Below, piece by piece: positions 36,315 to 45,349 of a stretch of 64,000 nucleotides of DNA. This DNA is from an uncultured Hyphomicrobiales bacterium (GTDB taxonomy: Bacteria; Pseudomonadota; Alphaproteobacteria; Rhizobiales; Beijerinckiaceae): NCBI GenBank assembly GCA_903931945.1, contig CAIZEI010000171.1, forward strand, positions 19,320 to 83,319, read 5' to 3'. How positions within the stretch are numbered: the first letter of the stretch is position 1; each line of letters starts with the position of its first letter. Under the pieces are notes generated by a model. That model was given only the letters and a program-made list of their open reading frames with translations. It ran no database searches and was not told where the DNA came from. A program made the translations under genes and the position numbers.

Positions 36315-36346
36315 CTGTTATATACAGGAAATCCAGGAAACTGCAA
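36315..36346 (-). promoter_or_regulatory. Promoter and putative autoregulatory site of the Phd/PemK-like pair
   Basis: Minus strand TTGCAG (36346-36341), 16-base spacer, TATATA (36324-36319). The spacer carries two direct CAGGAAA repeats (36325-36331 and 36334-36340, plus strand), and the -10 is centred in the small palindrome CTGTTATATACAG (36315-36327), fitting antitoxin autorepression. The remaining stretch to 36595 shows nothing else. Confidence 0.55.
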
Positions 36347-36595
36347 GAATCAGCATTGCTTCCATCCAAAACACGCATCCGGCAAGTCCTTCCCTTTCGC
36401 GCAGCTTGCAAAACCCTGTCGCAGACGCCGGCATTCATAAATAGATGTGTAGAGGACAAATCGCCCTGACACGCGCCATTCGCGCTTCTGGACGACGACA
36501 GGCGAACCTCGTCGCGAAAAGCTGCGCTATACTCACCGGCGAATCGATGGACGCGCCGCACGGCGCTCCACGACCGGGACCCGGGATAAAGACCC

Positions 36596-37327
36596 ATGCG
36601 ATCAGCCCTCGAAAGTCTGCTGAAGGCCGCGCTTTTCCTCGGGCTCGGTCTTTTCATGGGGCTTTACCGGCTGCCGCCTTCGACCGATTTCGATGCGCTC
36701 ATCCGCAAGGCGGAGCCGACGCCCGTGCCTGCGCCGCTGGTTCCTATCCGCTTTTATATGCAGCGGCTCAATCTCTTCAAGGCTTCGAGCGCGCGGGCGG
36801 ATATTGTGCTGCTCGGAGACTCCCTCACCGAAGGCGGCCTGTGGGATGAATATCTGCAACGCCTGCCGCTGCTCAATCGGGGTATTTCGGGCGATCTCTC
36901 CGATGGCGTTCTGCAACGCCTGCTGGAGGTCATTGATCGCAAACCCAATGTCGTCAGTCTGCTGATCGGCGCCAACGATCTTCTGGCCGGCTTCGAAACC
37001 AGCCACACGCTCGGCAATATCAGGCAAATCGTCTCGAATCTGCACGAGGCTCATATTCGAACGATCCTGCATTCTGTGTCTTTCGCCAGTCCAGGATACA
37101 AGCCTGCGATCAATCCCGGGGTTGACGCGATCAACCCTGGAATCAGGGCGCTGGCGCAGGAAACGGCTTCAGATTTTCTCGACCTCAATGCGCTGACCGC
37201 GCTTGATGGGGCTCTTGATCCCTCGATGACCTACGATGGTCTTCATTTCAATCCCAAGGGTTATCTGGTCTGGTCGCAGGCGCTGCGCCCGAAGCTGGAG
37301 GCCGCCCGCGCGCAGCCCTTGCGCTGA
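36596..37327 (+). CDS. GDSL/SGNH-family hydrolase, membrane-anchored
   Basis: 243 residues. An N-terminal hydrophobic helix (about 8-24) anchors or exports it. The SGNH blocks are present: GDSL at 74-77 (Ser-76 nucleophile), Gly in 'NRGISGD' (block II), GAND at 125-128 (block III) and 'DGLHFNPKG' near 216 (Asp/His). Likely an esterase or lysophospholipase-type enzyme of the cell envelope. Upstream DNA shows only a modest ribosome-binding site (GGG-rich). Confidence 0.85.
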   Translation: MRSALESLLKAALFLGLGLFMGLYRLPPSTDFDALIRKAEPTPVPAPLVPIRFYMQRLNLFKASSARADIVLLGDSLTEGGLWDEYLQRLPLLNRGISGDLSDGVLQRLLEVIDRKPNVVSLLIGANDLLAGFETSHTLGNIRQIVSNLHEAHIRTILHSVSFASPGYKPAINPGVDAINPGIRALAQETASDFLDLNALTALDGALDPSMTYDGLHFNPKGYLVWSQALRPKLEAARAQPLR

Positions 37328-37385
37328 GCGCGCTGATCGCCCATATGCGCGCCATTGTATGGAATGGATTGCCAGGGAGCCCGAT

Positions 37386-37793
37386 ATGGCTGATTTCAAA
37401 CCGAGCGCCGCCAATCTGACCGGCGTCTGGCAAGGCCTTTACTCTTACGCAAACTCCGGCGAACATACGCCATTCACCGCGACGCTGCTGGAAACGGGAA
37501 GCCATGTTGGCGGCTCAACGCATGAGATCTGCCTTGTCGAAGGCCGGAGCCGCGCGACCCTTTTCGCCCTCGTCGACGGGATCAGGCGCGACCGGGCGGT
37601 CCATTTTGTCAAAACCTATGATGGCTCGGCAGGCTGGGATCATTCGGTCGCCTATGAGGGCGCGATCAATGAGGATGGCACGGAAATCCAGGGAAGCTGG
37701 CGCGTGCGCGGCGGCATGACCGGTCGCTTTTTGATGACGCGGCCAGCGGGCAAGGCGATAGCGGTCAAACGCAGGGCGATGGCGAAGGCTTGA
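37386..37793 (+). CDS. Conserved hypothetical protein
   Basis: 135 residues beginning 'ADFKPSAANLTGVWQGLYSY', with alternating strands and conserved Gly/Trp ('AGWDHSVAYEG', 'GTEIQGSWRV', 'GMTGRFLMTRP'), suggesting a small lipocalin-like or beta-barrel fold. No signal peptide. ATG 37386 has CAGGGAG eight bases upstream. No known function recognised. Confidence 0.7.
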   Translation: MADFKPSAANLTGVWQGLYSYANSGEHTPFTATLLETGSHVGGSTHEICLVEGRSRATLFALVDGIRRDRAVHFVKTYDGSAGWDHSVAYEGAINEDGTEIQGSWRVRGGMTGRFLMTRPAGKAIAVKRRAMAKA

Positions 37794-37830
37794 TCGCCAA
37801 TTTGGGCGGACCGCGTGCATTGCCTTGAAC

Positions 37831-40386
37831 TCAGCGCGCTGCATCCCCGATCAGCACGCTGGCGGCCTCCGCCAGGATCTGGTCCTGCGCCTCGCCGAAC
37901 ACTGATTCGCGGCCAATTTCCAGCATGACAGGCACGGCAAGGGGCGAAATCCGCTCCAGCGGCGCGTGGATCAGCTTGCCCTCGATTCGCGCCAGCATAT
38001 CGGCAAGGCGGGCTAGGTCGAGCAGGCCGGTCATGGCGTCGGCGCGCGCCGCGCGCAGCAGGATGTGATCGGGCTGATGGCGGCGCAGCACGTCATACAC
38101 AAGGTCGGTGGACATCGTGACCTGCCGTCCGGATTTTTCCTGTCCCGGAAAGCGCCTTTCGATCAGACCGGAAATGATTGCGCAATTGCGGAAGGTGCGC
38201 TTCATCAATGCGGACTCTTCCAGCCATTCCTCCAGATCGTCGCCCAGCATGTCGCGTGCGAAAAGCTGGCTCATGTCGGCCAGCGCCGGGTCCGCGAGCG
38301 ACCAGACCGCCAGCGCATATTCATTGGCGACAAAACCCTGCGGCTTGAGGCCAAGCCGCTCCATGCGACGCGTCAGCAACATGCCGAGCGTCTGATGCGC
38401 GAGGCGGCCTTCAAAGGGATAACAAACCAGGAAAAAACGGGGACCGCGCGGAAACGTTTCGATCAGCAGACGGTCGGCCGGCGGCAACATGGATTTGTCG
38501 CGTTGCAGGGCGAGCCAGTCGCGCACCTGATCCGGCAATCGCAACCAGGTCTCCGGGTTCGAGATGATTTCACGCACGCGGGCCGCAAGATAGGTCGATA
38601 GCGGGAATTTTCCGCCGGCGTAGGAGGGCACATTGGGCGCGTCAGATTTTGCGCGCGCGACATGCGCCTCATTTTCAACGATGCCCACCAGCGCCAGAAT
38701 CTCGCCGCCAAACAGGAAGGTGTCGCCGGGAGACAGCATCTCCAGAAAATATTCTTCGATCTGCCCGAGCACGCGGCCCCCGCGAGCAACGCGGCCCGTA
38801 TAGGCGGGCGCAGGCCCGCCGGGCGCGAGATTTGCGGGATAGTTGATCAGGCGCGCGCCGCCGCGCGCCGCGCCTGGACGGGCCTTGGGCGCGTCGCCGC
38901 GCACAAGTCGCACCTTCAGCATTTCCTCTTCGACGATCGTGCCGACATTCATGCGGTAGGTCTGTGCGATTTTGGGATGCGCAATGCGCCAGCGCCCGTC
39001 CTGCATCCGCTTGATTCGCGCGAAGCGATCGTAGGTTTTAAGCGCATAGCCGCCGGTGGCGACAAATTCGAGCGCATCGTCGAAGTTATGCCGTGTGAGT
39101 TCCGCATAGGGCGCCGCGGTGGCGACTTCGGCGTAGAGCGCCTCTGCATCGAGCGGTCCTGCGCAGGCCATGCCCAGAATATGCTGGCAAAGCACATCGA
39201 GCCCGCCGTCGCGCTGGAGCTGCGTATCCTGCGCGCCAGCCGCCGCTGCGTCGATGGCCGCCCGGCATTCCAGAACCTCAAACCGGTTGGCGGGAACGAG
39301 AATGGCGCGCGAGGGCTCGTCAAGCCGGTGATTGGCGCGCCCCACGCGTTGCAGCAGCCGGCTTGAGCCTTTCGGCGCTCCGACATTGACAACAAGATCG
39401 ACATCGCCCCAGTCGATGCCCAGATCGAGCGTCGATGTGCAGACAACCGCCTTCAGGCGGCCCCCGGTCATCGCCGCCTCCACCCTGCGGCGCTGGCTGG
39501 CGTCAAGCGATCCGTGATGCAGGGCTATGGCGAGATTGTCGTCATTGATTCGCCAGAGCTGCTGGAACACCGCCTCCGCCTGCGCCCGCGTATTGACAAA
39601 TACCAGCGTGGTTTTCGCCTCTTTTATGAATCCGTAGATTTCATGGATGGCGTGAGCGCCGCCGTGCCCGGCCCACGGCAGCCTTTCCCGCGTGTCCAGC
39701 ATCGAAATATCGGCAGGCGCGCCGGGCGCCGCCATCACGAGTTCAGCTTTGCCGCGCGCTACCAGCCAGCGACGGAGTTCATCGGGGTCGCGCACGGTCG
39801 CTGAAAGTCCAGTGAATGTGACGTCGGGGGCAAGCGTGCGCAGTCGCGCCAGCCCCAGCGCCAGGAGATCGCCGCGTTTGGATGACACAACGGAATGAAG
39901 TTCATCCAGAATGACGCGCTTCAGCGTTGCAAACAGGGACTTGGCGTCTGCGCTCGCCAGCAGCAGGGCAAGCTGCTCGGGCGTCGTCAGCAGGATATCG
40001 GGCGGATCGCGGCGCTGGCGCAGACGTTTGGAGGACGGAGTATCGCCGGTCCGCGTCTCGATGCGGATATCGAGGCCCATCTCGGCGACCGGATTTTCAA
40101 GATTGCGCGCGACATCGCTCGCCAGAGCTTTCAGCGGCGAGAGATAGAGCGTGTGCAAGCCCATCGCGCGCGCGCGGCGAGGCCGCGAGGAAAGTTCAGT
40201 GAGCGTGGGCAGAAACCCCGCCAGCGTCTTGCCTGCGCCCGTCGGCGCAATCAGCAGCGCGCTTCGCCCGGCCCGCGCATGGGCCAGCAATTCCAATTGA
40301 TGCGCGCGTGGAGTCCACCCCCGCCTGGCGAACCAGTCGCGGAAAACAGGCGGGAGCGTCGATAGCGGGGCGGCTGGCGCCGGCAC
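37831..40386 (-). CDS. Lhr-type ligase-associated DNA-damage-response DExH helicase
   Basis: An 851-residue superfamily 2 helicase. Walker A APTGAGKT at 47-54, DELH at 161-164 ('VILDELHSVVSSKRGD'), 'TFTGLSATVRDP' as motif III, and motif VI in 'LLQRVGRANHRLDEPSRA'. The C-terminal half is the Lhr-core winged-helix and beta-barrel region. Length and start fit the bacterial short Lhr found with PdeM, a ligase and an exonuclease. PdeM is 24 kb away at 13130-13873, an unusual split. The ATG is three bases after the upstream CoA-transferase stop. Confidence 0.88.
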   Translation of the reverse strand: MPAPAAPLSTLPPVFRDWFARRGWTPRAHQLELLAHARAGRSALLIAPTGAGKTLAGFLPTLTELSSRPRRARAMGLHTLYLSPLKALASDVARNLENPVAEMGLDIRIETRTGDTPSSKRLRQRRDPPDILLTTPEQLALLLASADAKSLFATLKRVILDELHSVVSSKRGDLLALGLARLRTLAPDVTFTGLSATVRDPDELRRWLVARGKAELVMAAPGAPADISMLDTRERLPWAGHGGAHAIHEIYGFIKEAKTTLVFVNTRAQAEAVFQQLWRINDDNLAIALHHGSLDASQRRRVEAAMTGGRLKAVVCTSTLDLGIDWGDVDLVVNVGAPKGSSRLLQRVGRANHRLDEPSRAILVPANRFEVLECRAAIDAAAAGAQDTQLQRDGGLDVLCQHILGMACAGPLDAEALYAEVATAAPYAELTRHNFDDALEFVATGGYALKTYDRFARIKRMQDGRWRIAHPKIAQTYRMNVGTIVEEEMLKVRLVRGDAPKARPGAARGGARLINYPANLAPGGPAPAYTGRVARGGRVLGQIEEYFLEMLSPGDTFLFGGEILALVGIVENEAHVARAKSDAPNVPSYAGGKFPLSTYLAARVREIISNPETWLRLPDQVRDWLALQRDKSMLPPADRLLIETFPRGPRFFLVCYPFEGRLAHQTLGMLLTRRMERLGLKPQGFVANEYALAVWSLADPALADMSQLFARDMLGDDLEEWLEESALMKRTFRNCAIISGLIERRFPGQEKSGRQVTMSTDLVYDVLRRHQPDHILLRAARADAMTGLLDLARLADMLARIEGKLIHAPLERISPLAVPVMLEIGRESVFGEAQDQILAEAASVLIGDAAR

Positions 40387-40389
40387 AGC

Positions 40390-41562
40390 CTAGCCGCCCC
40401 AATGCGGATCGGCCAGTACGTCCTGTGTGTGCTGCCCCAGCCCGGGCGCGGGGCGCGCGCTGGCCGCCGGCGCGCCATCGATCATGATAGCCGAACGCAC
40501 GCCAAAAGTGACGCCAGCCGCAGCAAGCGGATTTTCAAGCTCAAGCCTCATGCCGCGCGCCAAAACCTGCGGATCGGCGAAAACATCGGCGACCGAGTTG
40601 ATGGGGCCGGCGGGAACGCCGGCGAGATCGAGCAGCGGCAACAAATCAGCGCGGGCAAAGCGCCCGGTCAGCGGGTGCAGGTCGCTGGCCAGTTCAGCGC
40701 GCCGCGAAACCCGGTCCTTGTTCGCCGGATATTTTGCGGCCAATTCGGGCGCCCCAAGAATGTCGCAGAGTTTGCGAAATTGTCCATCGTTGCCGCAAGC
40801 AATGATAATATCGCCATCGCGGACCGGAAAGACATCGTAGGGCGCGAGATTGGGGTGGCCGTTGCCCATGCGTCCGCCCGGTTTGCCGGAGACAAAATAA
40901 TTCATGGCCTGATAGCCGAGAACCGCGACCTGCGAATCCAGCAAAGCGCAATCGATATAAGCGCCCGCTCCGGTTGCCGCGCGCCGGATGAGCGCGGCCT
41001 GCACCGCATTGGCGGCATAAAGCCCGGTGAAAACATCGGCGATGGCGACGCCCGATTTGGTGGGCGGGCCATCGGGATGACCGGTGGCGTTCATGGCGCC
41101 GCCCATCCCCTGAATCAGAAAATCATAGCCCGCGCGCGCGGCATAGGGGCCATCCTGCCCAAAGCCGGTGATCGAGCAATAGATCAACTGCGGATTGATT
41201 TTCCTGAGCGGGGCGTAATCGAGACCGTATCTGGCGAGTCCGCCGACCTTGAAATTCTCGATCACCACATCGGCATGGGCCGCAAGCCGCTCGATCAGGG
41301 CGCGGCCTTCAGGCGTATCGAAGTCCGCCTCGATGCAGCGCTTGCCGCGATTGCACCCGTGAAAATAGGCGGCGCCGAGAGTGCCGCCATCCCTGGCCTC
41401 GACAAACGGCGGACCCCATTGCCGCGTGTCGTCGCCTGCTCCGGCGGGCTCAACCTTCACAACATCGGCGCCCAGATCGGCGAGCAATTGCCCGCACCAG
41501 GGCCCGGCCAGGATGCGGGCAAGCTCAAGCACGCGGATATTCTGGAGTGGCGGCGTTTGCAT
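40390..41562 (-). CDS. CaiB/BaiF (class III) CoA-transferase
   Basis: 390 residues transferring CoA between carboxylic acids. 'LQNIRVLELARILAGPWCGQ' starts the fold; 'GQDGPYAARAGYDFLIQGMG' near 130-150 holds the catalytic Asp of the GYD segment; 'GMRLELENPLAAAGV' near 350 closes it. ATG 41562 follows ACGGGAC and gives the normal N-terminus; the open frame extends to 41658 without support. It is directly upstream of the helicase gene, which is probably accidental co-transcription. Confidence 0.9.
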   Translation of the reverse strand: MQTPPLQNIRVLELARILAGPWCGQLLADLGADVVKVEPAGAGDDTRQWGPPFVEARDGGTLGAAYFHGCNRGKRCIEADFDTPEGRALIERLAAHADVVIENFKVGGLARYGLDYAPLRKINPQLIYCSITGFGQDGPYAARAGYDFLIQGMGGAMNATGHPDGPPTKSGVAIADVFTGLYAANAVQAALIRRAATGAGAYIDCALLDSQVAVLGYQAMNYFVSGKPGGRMGNGHPNLAPYDVFPVRDGDIIIACGNDGQFRKLCDILGAPELAAKYPANKDRVSRRAELASDLHPLTGRFARADLLPLLDLAGVPAGPINSVADVFADPQVLARGMRLELENPLAAAGVTFGVRSAIMIDGAPAASARPAPGLGQHTQDVLADPHWGG

Positions 41563-41709
41563 GATTAAAGTCCCGTTGATCTGTCCAGCGCTATAGCCGG
41601 TTGTCTGGCCCTGCAAGCGCCGGAGACCGCCGGTCACCATCACGTGAATGGATTGCAAAGTATTTCGGGCGTAAATGGCCGCTGTGCTGTTGATACCGGG
41701 GCATCATAC

Positions 41710-42468
41710 ATGACATTCCCATCGCAAGCGCGCAGCTGCGTCCTGGCCTGCGCCGCCGCCGGTTGCGCCTTTCTGCCAATCGCCGGGGCTTGGGCGCAAA
41801 GCGCTTCGCGAGTGATCGAGCTGTTCACAAGCCAGGGATGTTCCTCCTGCCCGCCTGCCGACCGGCTGGCTGAAAAGCTTTCAAGGGAGCCGGGAACAGT
41901 CGTGCTGTCGTTGCCCGTCGATTATTGGGATTATATCGGCTGGAAAGACACCTTCGCCACATCGGCCAATACAGCCCGGCAGAAAGCCTATGCGCTCGCG
42001 CGGGGCGACGGCAATGTCTATACGCCGCAAGCGGTGATCGATGGCCTGCGCCACGCTGTGGGCAGCGATCCTATCGAAATCGACGATGCGACAAAACTGG
42101 CGGCGCTGGACCCCGCCGCCATGAAGGTTTCGCTGACGACGCAGCGTGCGAATGGTCGCCTTGTCGCAGAGGTCGATGGCGGCCCCGCGAACGGGCCGAA
42201 ATGGGGCGCCTTCTGGGTGTTTCATGTGACAAAATCCCGCACTGTCGCCATCGCACGCGGAGAAAACGCCGGCCACACTGTCACTTACACCAATATTGTG
42301 CGCAGCGTTGAGAAGGTCGGCAACTGGATGGGCCAGCCCGCCCGGTTTGAAATCGACGATACCGGGCTCAAGGGGCCAGATGCGGACGGCTATGTTCTGA
42401 TTTTGCAGGCGAGCAGCGGCGATAAACCCGGCGCCATTCTCGCCGCCGTCAAGGGGCCGGGTCTCTGA
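41710..42468 (+). CDS. DUF1223 domain-containing exported protein
   Basis: 252 residues with signal peptide ('CVLACAAAGCAFLPIAGAWAQ') and a thioredoxin-like DUF1223 domain: 'VIELFTSQGCSSCPPADRLA' at residues 30-50 has the CSSC motif, 'VLSLPVDYWDYIGWKDTFA' and 'YALARGDGNVYTPQAVIDG' are family signatures. Probably a periplasmic disulfide or thiol protein; the exact role is unknown. Divergent from the CoA-transferase. Confidence 0.88.
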   Translation: MTFPSQARSCVLACAAAGCAFLPIAGAWAQSASRVIELFTSQGCSSCPPADRLAEKLSREPGTVVLSLPVDYWDYIGWKDTFATSANTARQKAYALARGDGNVYTPQAVIDGLRHAVGSDPIEIDDATKLAALDPAAMKVSLTTQRANGRLVAEVDGGPANGPKWGAFWVFHVTKSRTVAIARGENAGHTVTYTNIVRSVEKVGNWMGQPARFEIDDTGLKGPDADGYVLILQASSGDKPGAILAAVKGPGL

Positions 42469-42583
42469 CAATCGGCACCCGCCCGCGCGGCGAATGCGCG
42501 CGTTCCCTGTTCGCTTTTTTGGGTGCAATGCGGTATGAATCTGCGTCTGGTTATTTTGCCAGGCGCACCTCCGGAGATTTTTC

Positions 42584-43369
42584 ATGAGCCTGAAGTCCCG
42601 CAACGCTGTGGTTACCGGTTCAACGAGCGGCATTGGCCTTTGTATCGCGCGCGCGCTCGCCGCCGAAGGCGCCAACATATTGATCAACGGCTTTGGCGAT
42701 CCTGCCGCCATCGAAACGGAACGCGCCAGGATTGAAGCGGATTTTGGCGTCAAATGCGTCTACGATGGCGCCGATATGTCCAAGCCCGCCGAAATTGCTG
42801 CGATGATCAAGAATGCCGAAACGAAACTCGGTTCGTGCGATATCCTGGTCAACAACGCAGTCATCCAGTTTGTTTCTCCGCTGGAAGATTTCCCTCTGGA
42901 CAAATGGGACCAGATCATTGCGATCAACCTGTCATCGGCTTTCCACGCGATCCGCGCCGCGATTCCCGGTATGAAGGCGCGCAAATGGGGCCGCATTGTC
43001 AACACAGCTTCGGCGCATTCGAAAGTCGCCTCACCCTTCAAGTCGGCCTATGTCACCGCCAAACACGGCCTTGATGGACTCAGCAAAACGGCGGCGCTGG
43101 AACTCGCAACCTTTGGCGCGACTTCGAACTGCATTTCGCCGGGCTATGTCTGGACGCCTCTGGTCGAGCACCAGATTCCAGAGACAATGGCGGCGCGCAA
43201 TATGACCAAGGAGCAGGTCATCAATGACGTCCTTCTGCACGCCCAGCCGACAAAAGAGTTCGTGACGGTCGAACAGGTTGCAGCGCTCGCTGTATTCCTG
43301 TGCTCGGACGCCGCTGCACAGATCACGGGCGCCAACATATCCATCGATGGCGGCTGGACTGCCGAATAA
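42584..43369 (+). CDS. bdhA: D-3-hydroxybutyrate dehydrogenase (SDR family)
   Basis: 261 residues. Cofactor motif TGSTSGIG at 11-18, NNA at 90-92, catalytic Ser-143, Tyr-156 and Lys-160 ('SAYVTAKHG'). The 'SAHSKVASPFKSAYV' stretch and C-terminal 'ITGANISIDGGWTA' match 3-hydroxybutyrate dehydrogenases, which oxidise the monomer of polyhydroxybutyrate to acetoacetate with NAD+. GGAG lies about eight bases before the ATG. Its stop overlaps the patatin start (TAATG), so the two proteins are made together. Confidence 0.92.
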   Translation: MSLKSRNAVVTGSTSGIGLCIARALAAEGANILINGFGDPAAIETERARIEADFGVKCVYDGADMSKPAEIAAMIKNAETKLGSCDILVNNAVIQFVSPLEDFPLDKWDQIIAINLSSAFHAIRAAIPGMKARKWGRIVNTASAHSKVASPFKSAYVTAKHGLDGLSKTAALELATFGATSNCISPGYVWTPLVEHQIPETMAARNMTKEQVINDVLLHAQPTKEFVTVEQVAALAVFLCSDAAAQITGANISIDGGWTAE

Positions 43370-44406
43370 TGGCGAAATCTGCGATCGATTGGGACGGCAA
43401 GAAGAAGATCAATCTTGCCCTGCAAGGCGGAGGCGCGCATGGCGCCTTCACATGGGGGGTGCTGGATTGCATTCTTGAAGATGGGCGCCTCGACATTGAA
43501 GCGATTTCCGGCGCCAGCGCCGGCGCGATGAATGCGGTTGTTTACGCCCAGGGTTATCTTGAAAATGGCCGCGCGGGCGCGCGCAAATGTCTCGCCGCCT
43601 TCTGGAAGGCTGTGAGCGACGCAGGCTCGATGTCCAGCGGCGCGTCGTCGGCATTCGACGCCATGTTCAAGCCCTTCGGCTTCGATCAATGGCCTGCGCA
43701 GTGGTGGATGGATACGGTGACGCATTACGCATCGCCCTATGAACTCAATCCGCTCGGCCTCAATCCACTGCGCGATTTGCTGGGGCGAACGATCGATTTC
43801 GAAAAGGTGCGGGCCTGCCAGCACATTCAGATTTTCGTTTCCGCAACCAATGTCCATACGGGCAAGATCGCCCTGTTCGAACGCAAAGACCTGACCATCG
43901 ACCATGTGATGGCGAGCGCTTGTCTGCCGACTGTGTTTCAGGCGGTTGAAATCGATGGCGTGCCGCATTGGGATGGCGGCTATATGGGCAATCCCGCCCT
44001 CTTTCCTTTGCTTTACAACGGGGCGTGTCCTGACACGATGATTGTCGAAATCAATCCGATCGAACGCATGGAAACGCCCAAAACCGCCCCGGAAATCCAG
44101 AATCGTCTGAACGAGATTACTTTCAATGGCGCCTTGTTGCGCGAATTGCGCGCGATCGAATTTGTGCAACGTCTGATCGATCAGAGGAAGATAGGCCCGC
44201 CGGATTACAACAGGCCTTTCATTCATCGCGTCGATGGCGGCGAACCGATGAAAACATTTTCGGCGGCGTCAAAAATGGACGCATCATGGGACAAGCTGAC
44301 AGCGATGCGCGATATTGGCCGGGCGGCTGCGTTAGTCTGGATTGACACGCATTATGACGATATTGGCGTCCGGGATACGCTCGATTTGCGCGGTGCGTTT
44401 TCGTGA
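43369..44406 (+). CDS. Patatin-like phospholipase, coupled to bdhA
   Basis: 345 residues. Oxyanion loop GGGAHG at 20-25, nucleophile elbow GASAG at 48-52 (Ser-50) and the catalytic Asp in 'WDGGYMGN' (Asp-202) are all intact, and a C-terminal extension of about 120 residues follows. The one-base overlap with bdhA implies translational coupling. In this setting a role in polyhydroxybutyrate granule or lipid turnover is plausible (inference); family members are acyl hydrolases. Confidence 0.88.
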   Translation: MAKSAIDWDGKKKINLALQGGGAHGAFTWGVLDCILEDGRLDIEAISGASAGAMNAVVYAQGYLENGRAGARKCLAAFWKAVSDAGSMSSGASSAFDAMFKPFGFDQWPAQWWMDTVTHYASPYELNPLGLNPLRDLLGRTIDFEKVRACQHIQIFVSATNVHTGKIALFERKDLTIDHVMASACLPTVFQAVEIDGVPHWDGGYMGNPALFPLLYNGACPDTMIVEINPIERMETPKTAPEIQNRLNEITFNGALLRELRAIEFVQRLIDQRKIGPPDYNRPFIHRVDGGEPMKTFSAASKMDASWDKLTAMRDIGRAAALVWIDTHYDDIGVRDTLDLRGAFS

Positions 44407-44512
44407 GCGGGAACGCGGCGCCGCGTCGTCGCGCTGCCAGTTGAACTCGCTTTCATCGGCGCCAACAGGCGCGGCCTGGCTCACGCGCCGGTAACCGATC
44501 GCTGCGTTGCGA

Positions 44513-45154
44513 TTACGAAGCCTTGCCCTCGATTTCCGCAACGGCCCTGCGCAATATTTCCGCCACGCGCTTTTGCTCTTCGGCTGGCGCCCTTCTTTTG
44601 CTGTGCATAGTCTGCCTCAGGGCCCGCCGGGCCTGGCGCAATTCGGATGTGTCCCCGTCATCGTCCTCCTGTCCGGCGAAAGCGCGTCGAACGTCGCCCA
44701 TACGCTGCCCGATACGCGTCAATTGAGCGAAAATTGCTTCCGCTTCGGCGCGGCGCCGATCGAGCTGGGCAAGGCCCTCGACTGTGGGCCGGTAGAGCTT
44801 TTTGGCGCCTTCGACTTCAACAGCGGCATGGCCGATTTCTTCCAGATAGGTCAGCGCCGGGTAAATCATGCCGGGGCTTGGGACGTAAAAACCTCCGGAC
44901 CGTTCCTCCAGCGTCTTGATCAGCTCATAGCCGTGGCTGGGCTTTTCGGCCAGCAGCGCCAGAACCAGCAATTGCAGGTCCTGTCCCGCGAGCTTTCGAC
45001 CCATCCGGAAGCCCGAACCATCCCGGCCCTCGCTGTCTGAAAAGCCGCCCATGAATTTCGCCAGTCCAGATCGCCGTCCGAGTTTGCCAGCGAGGTGGAA
45101 GGCTTTGTGCGCGCCATGGTGTGCGTGGCGCCCGCTGTTGTGCATATGAAACAT
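44513..45154 (-). CDS. PadR-family regulator with His-rich N-terminus (YqjI-like)
   Basis: 213 residues. The winged helix starts near residue 55 ('LQLLVLALLAEKPSHGYELI', 'SPGMIYPALTYLEEIGHA'), followed by a PadR dimerisation helix. Residues 1-20 contain seven His ('MHNSGRHAHHGAHKAFH'), like the metal-binding extension of E. coli YqjI, a nickel-sensing PadR repressor. Two strong inverted repeats overlap its own promoter at 45166-45224, indicating autorepression. A siderophore-reductase partner such as yqjH is not nearby. Confidence 0.85.
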   Translation of the reverse strand: MFHMHNSGRHAHHGAHKAFHLAGKLGRRSGLAKFMGGFSDSEGRDGSGFRMGRKLAGQDLQLLVLALLAEKPSHGYELIKTLEERSGGFYVPSPGMIYPALTYLEEIGHAAVEVEGAKKLYRPTVEGLAQLDRRRAEAEAIFAQLTRIGQRMGDVRRAFAGQEDDDGDTSELRQARRALRQTMHSKRRAPAEEQKRVAEILRRAVAEIEGKAS

Positions 45155-45165
45155 CTATAACCCTA

Positions 45166-45224
45166 TTAAATCGTAAGATATGTCTTACGATTTAAGTTTT
45201 AAAACATATCTTACGATATGTCAA
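45166..45224 (-). promoter_or_regulatory. padR promoter with two inverted-repeat operators
   Basis: First dyad: 13-bp perfect arms TTAAATCGTAAGA (45166-45178) and TCTTACGATTTAA (45183-45195) around TATG. Second dyad: 7-bp arms ACATATC (45204-45210) and GATATGT (45215-45221) around TTAC. Both share the half-site ATCTTACGAT. A minus-strand -35 TTGACA (45224-45219) overlaps the second dyad, and the first dyad covers the likely start site. Very AT-rich against its surroundings. Confidence 0.8.
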
Positions 45225-45349
45225 GCCCTCGCGTAGCGGCGTCGCCCGCTGTGCTTGATTCATTTTTAGTTTTTTATTTCATAGGCTTAGCCTGATTATG
45301 CCAGCACAAAATGAGCAATTGCGGCGTAAAACTGCCAAACATCAGCCGA

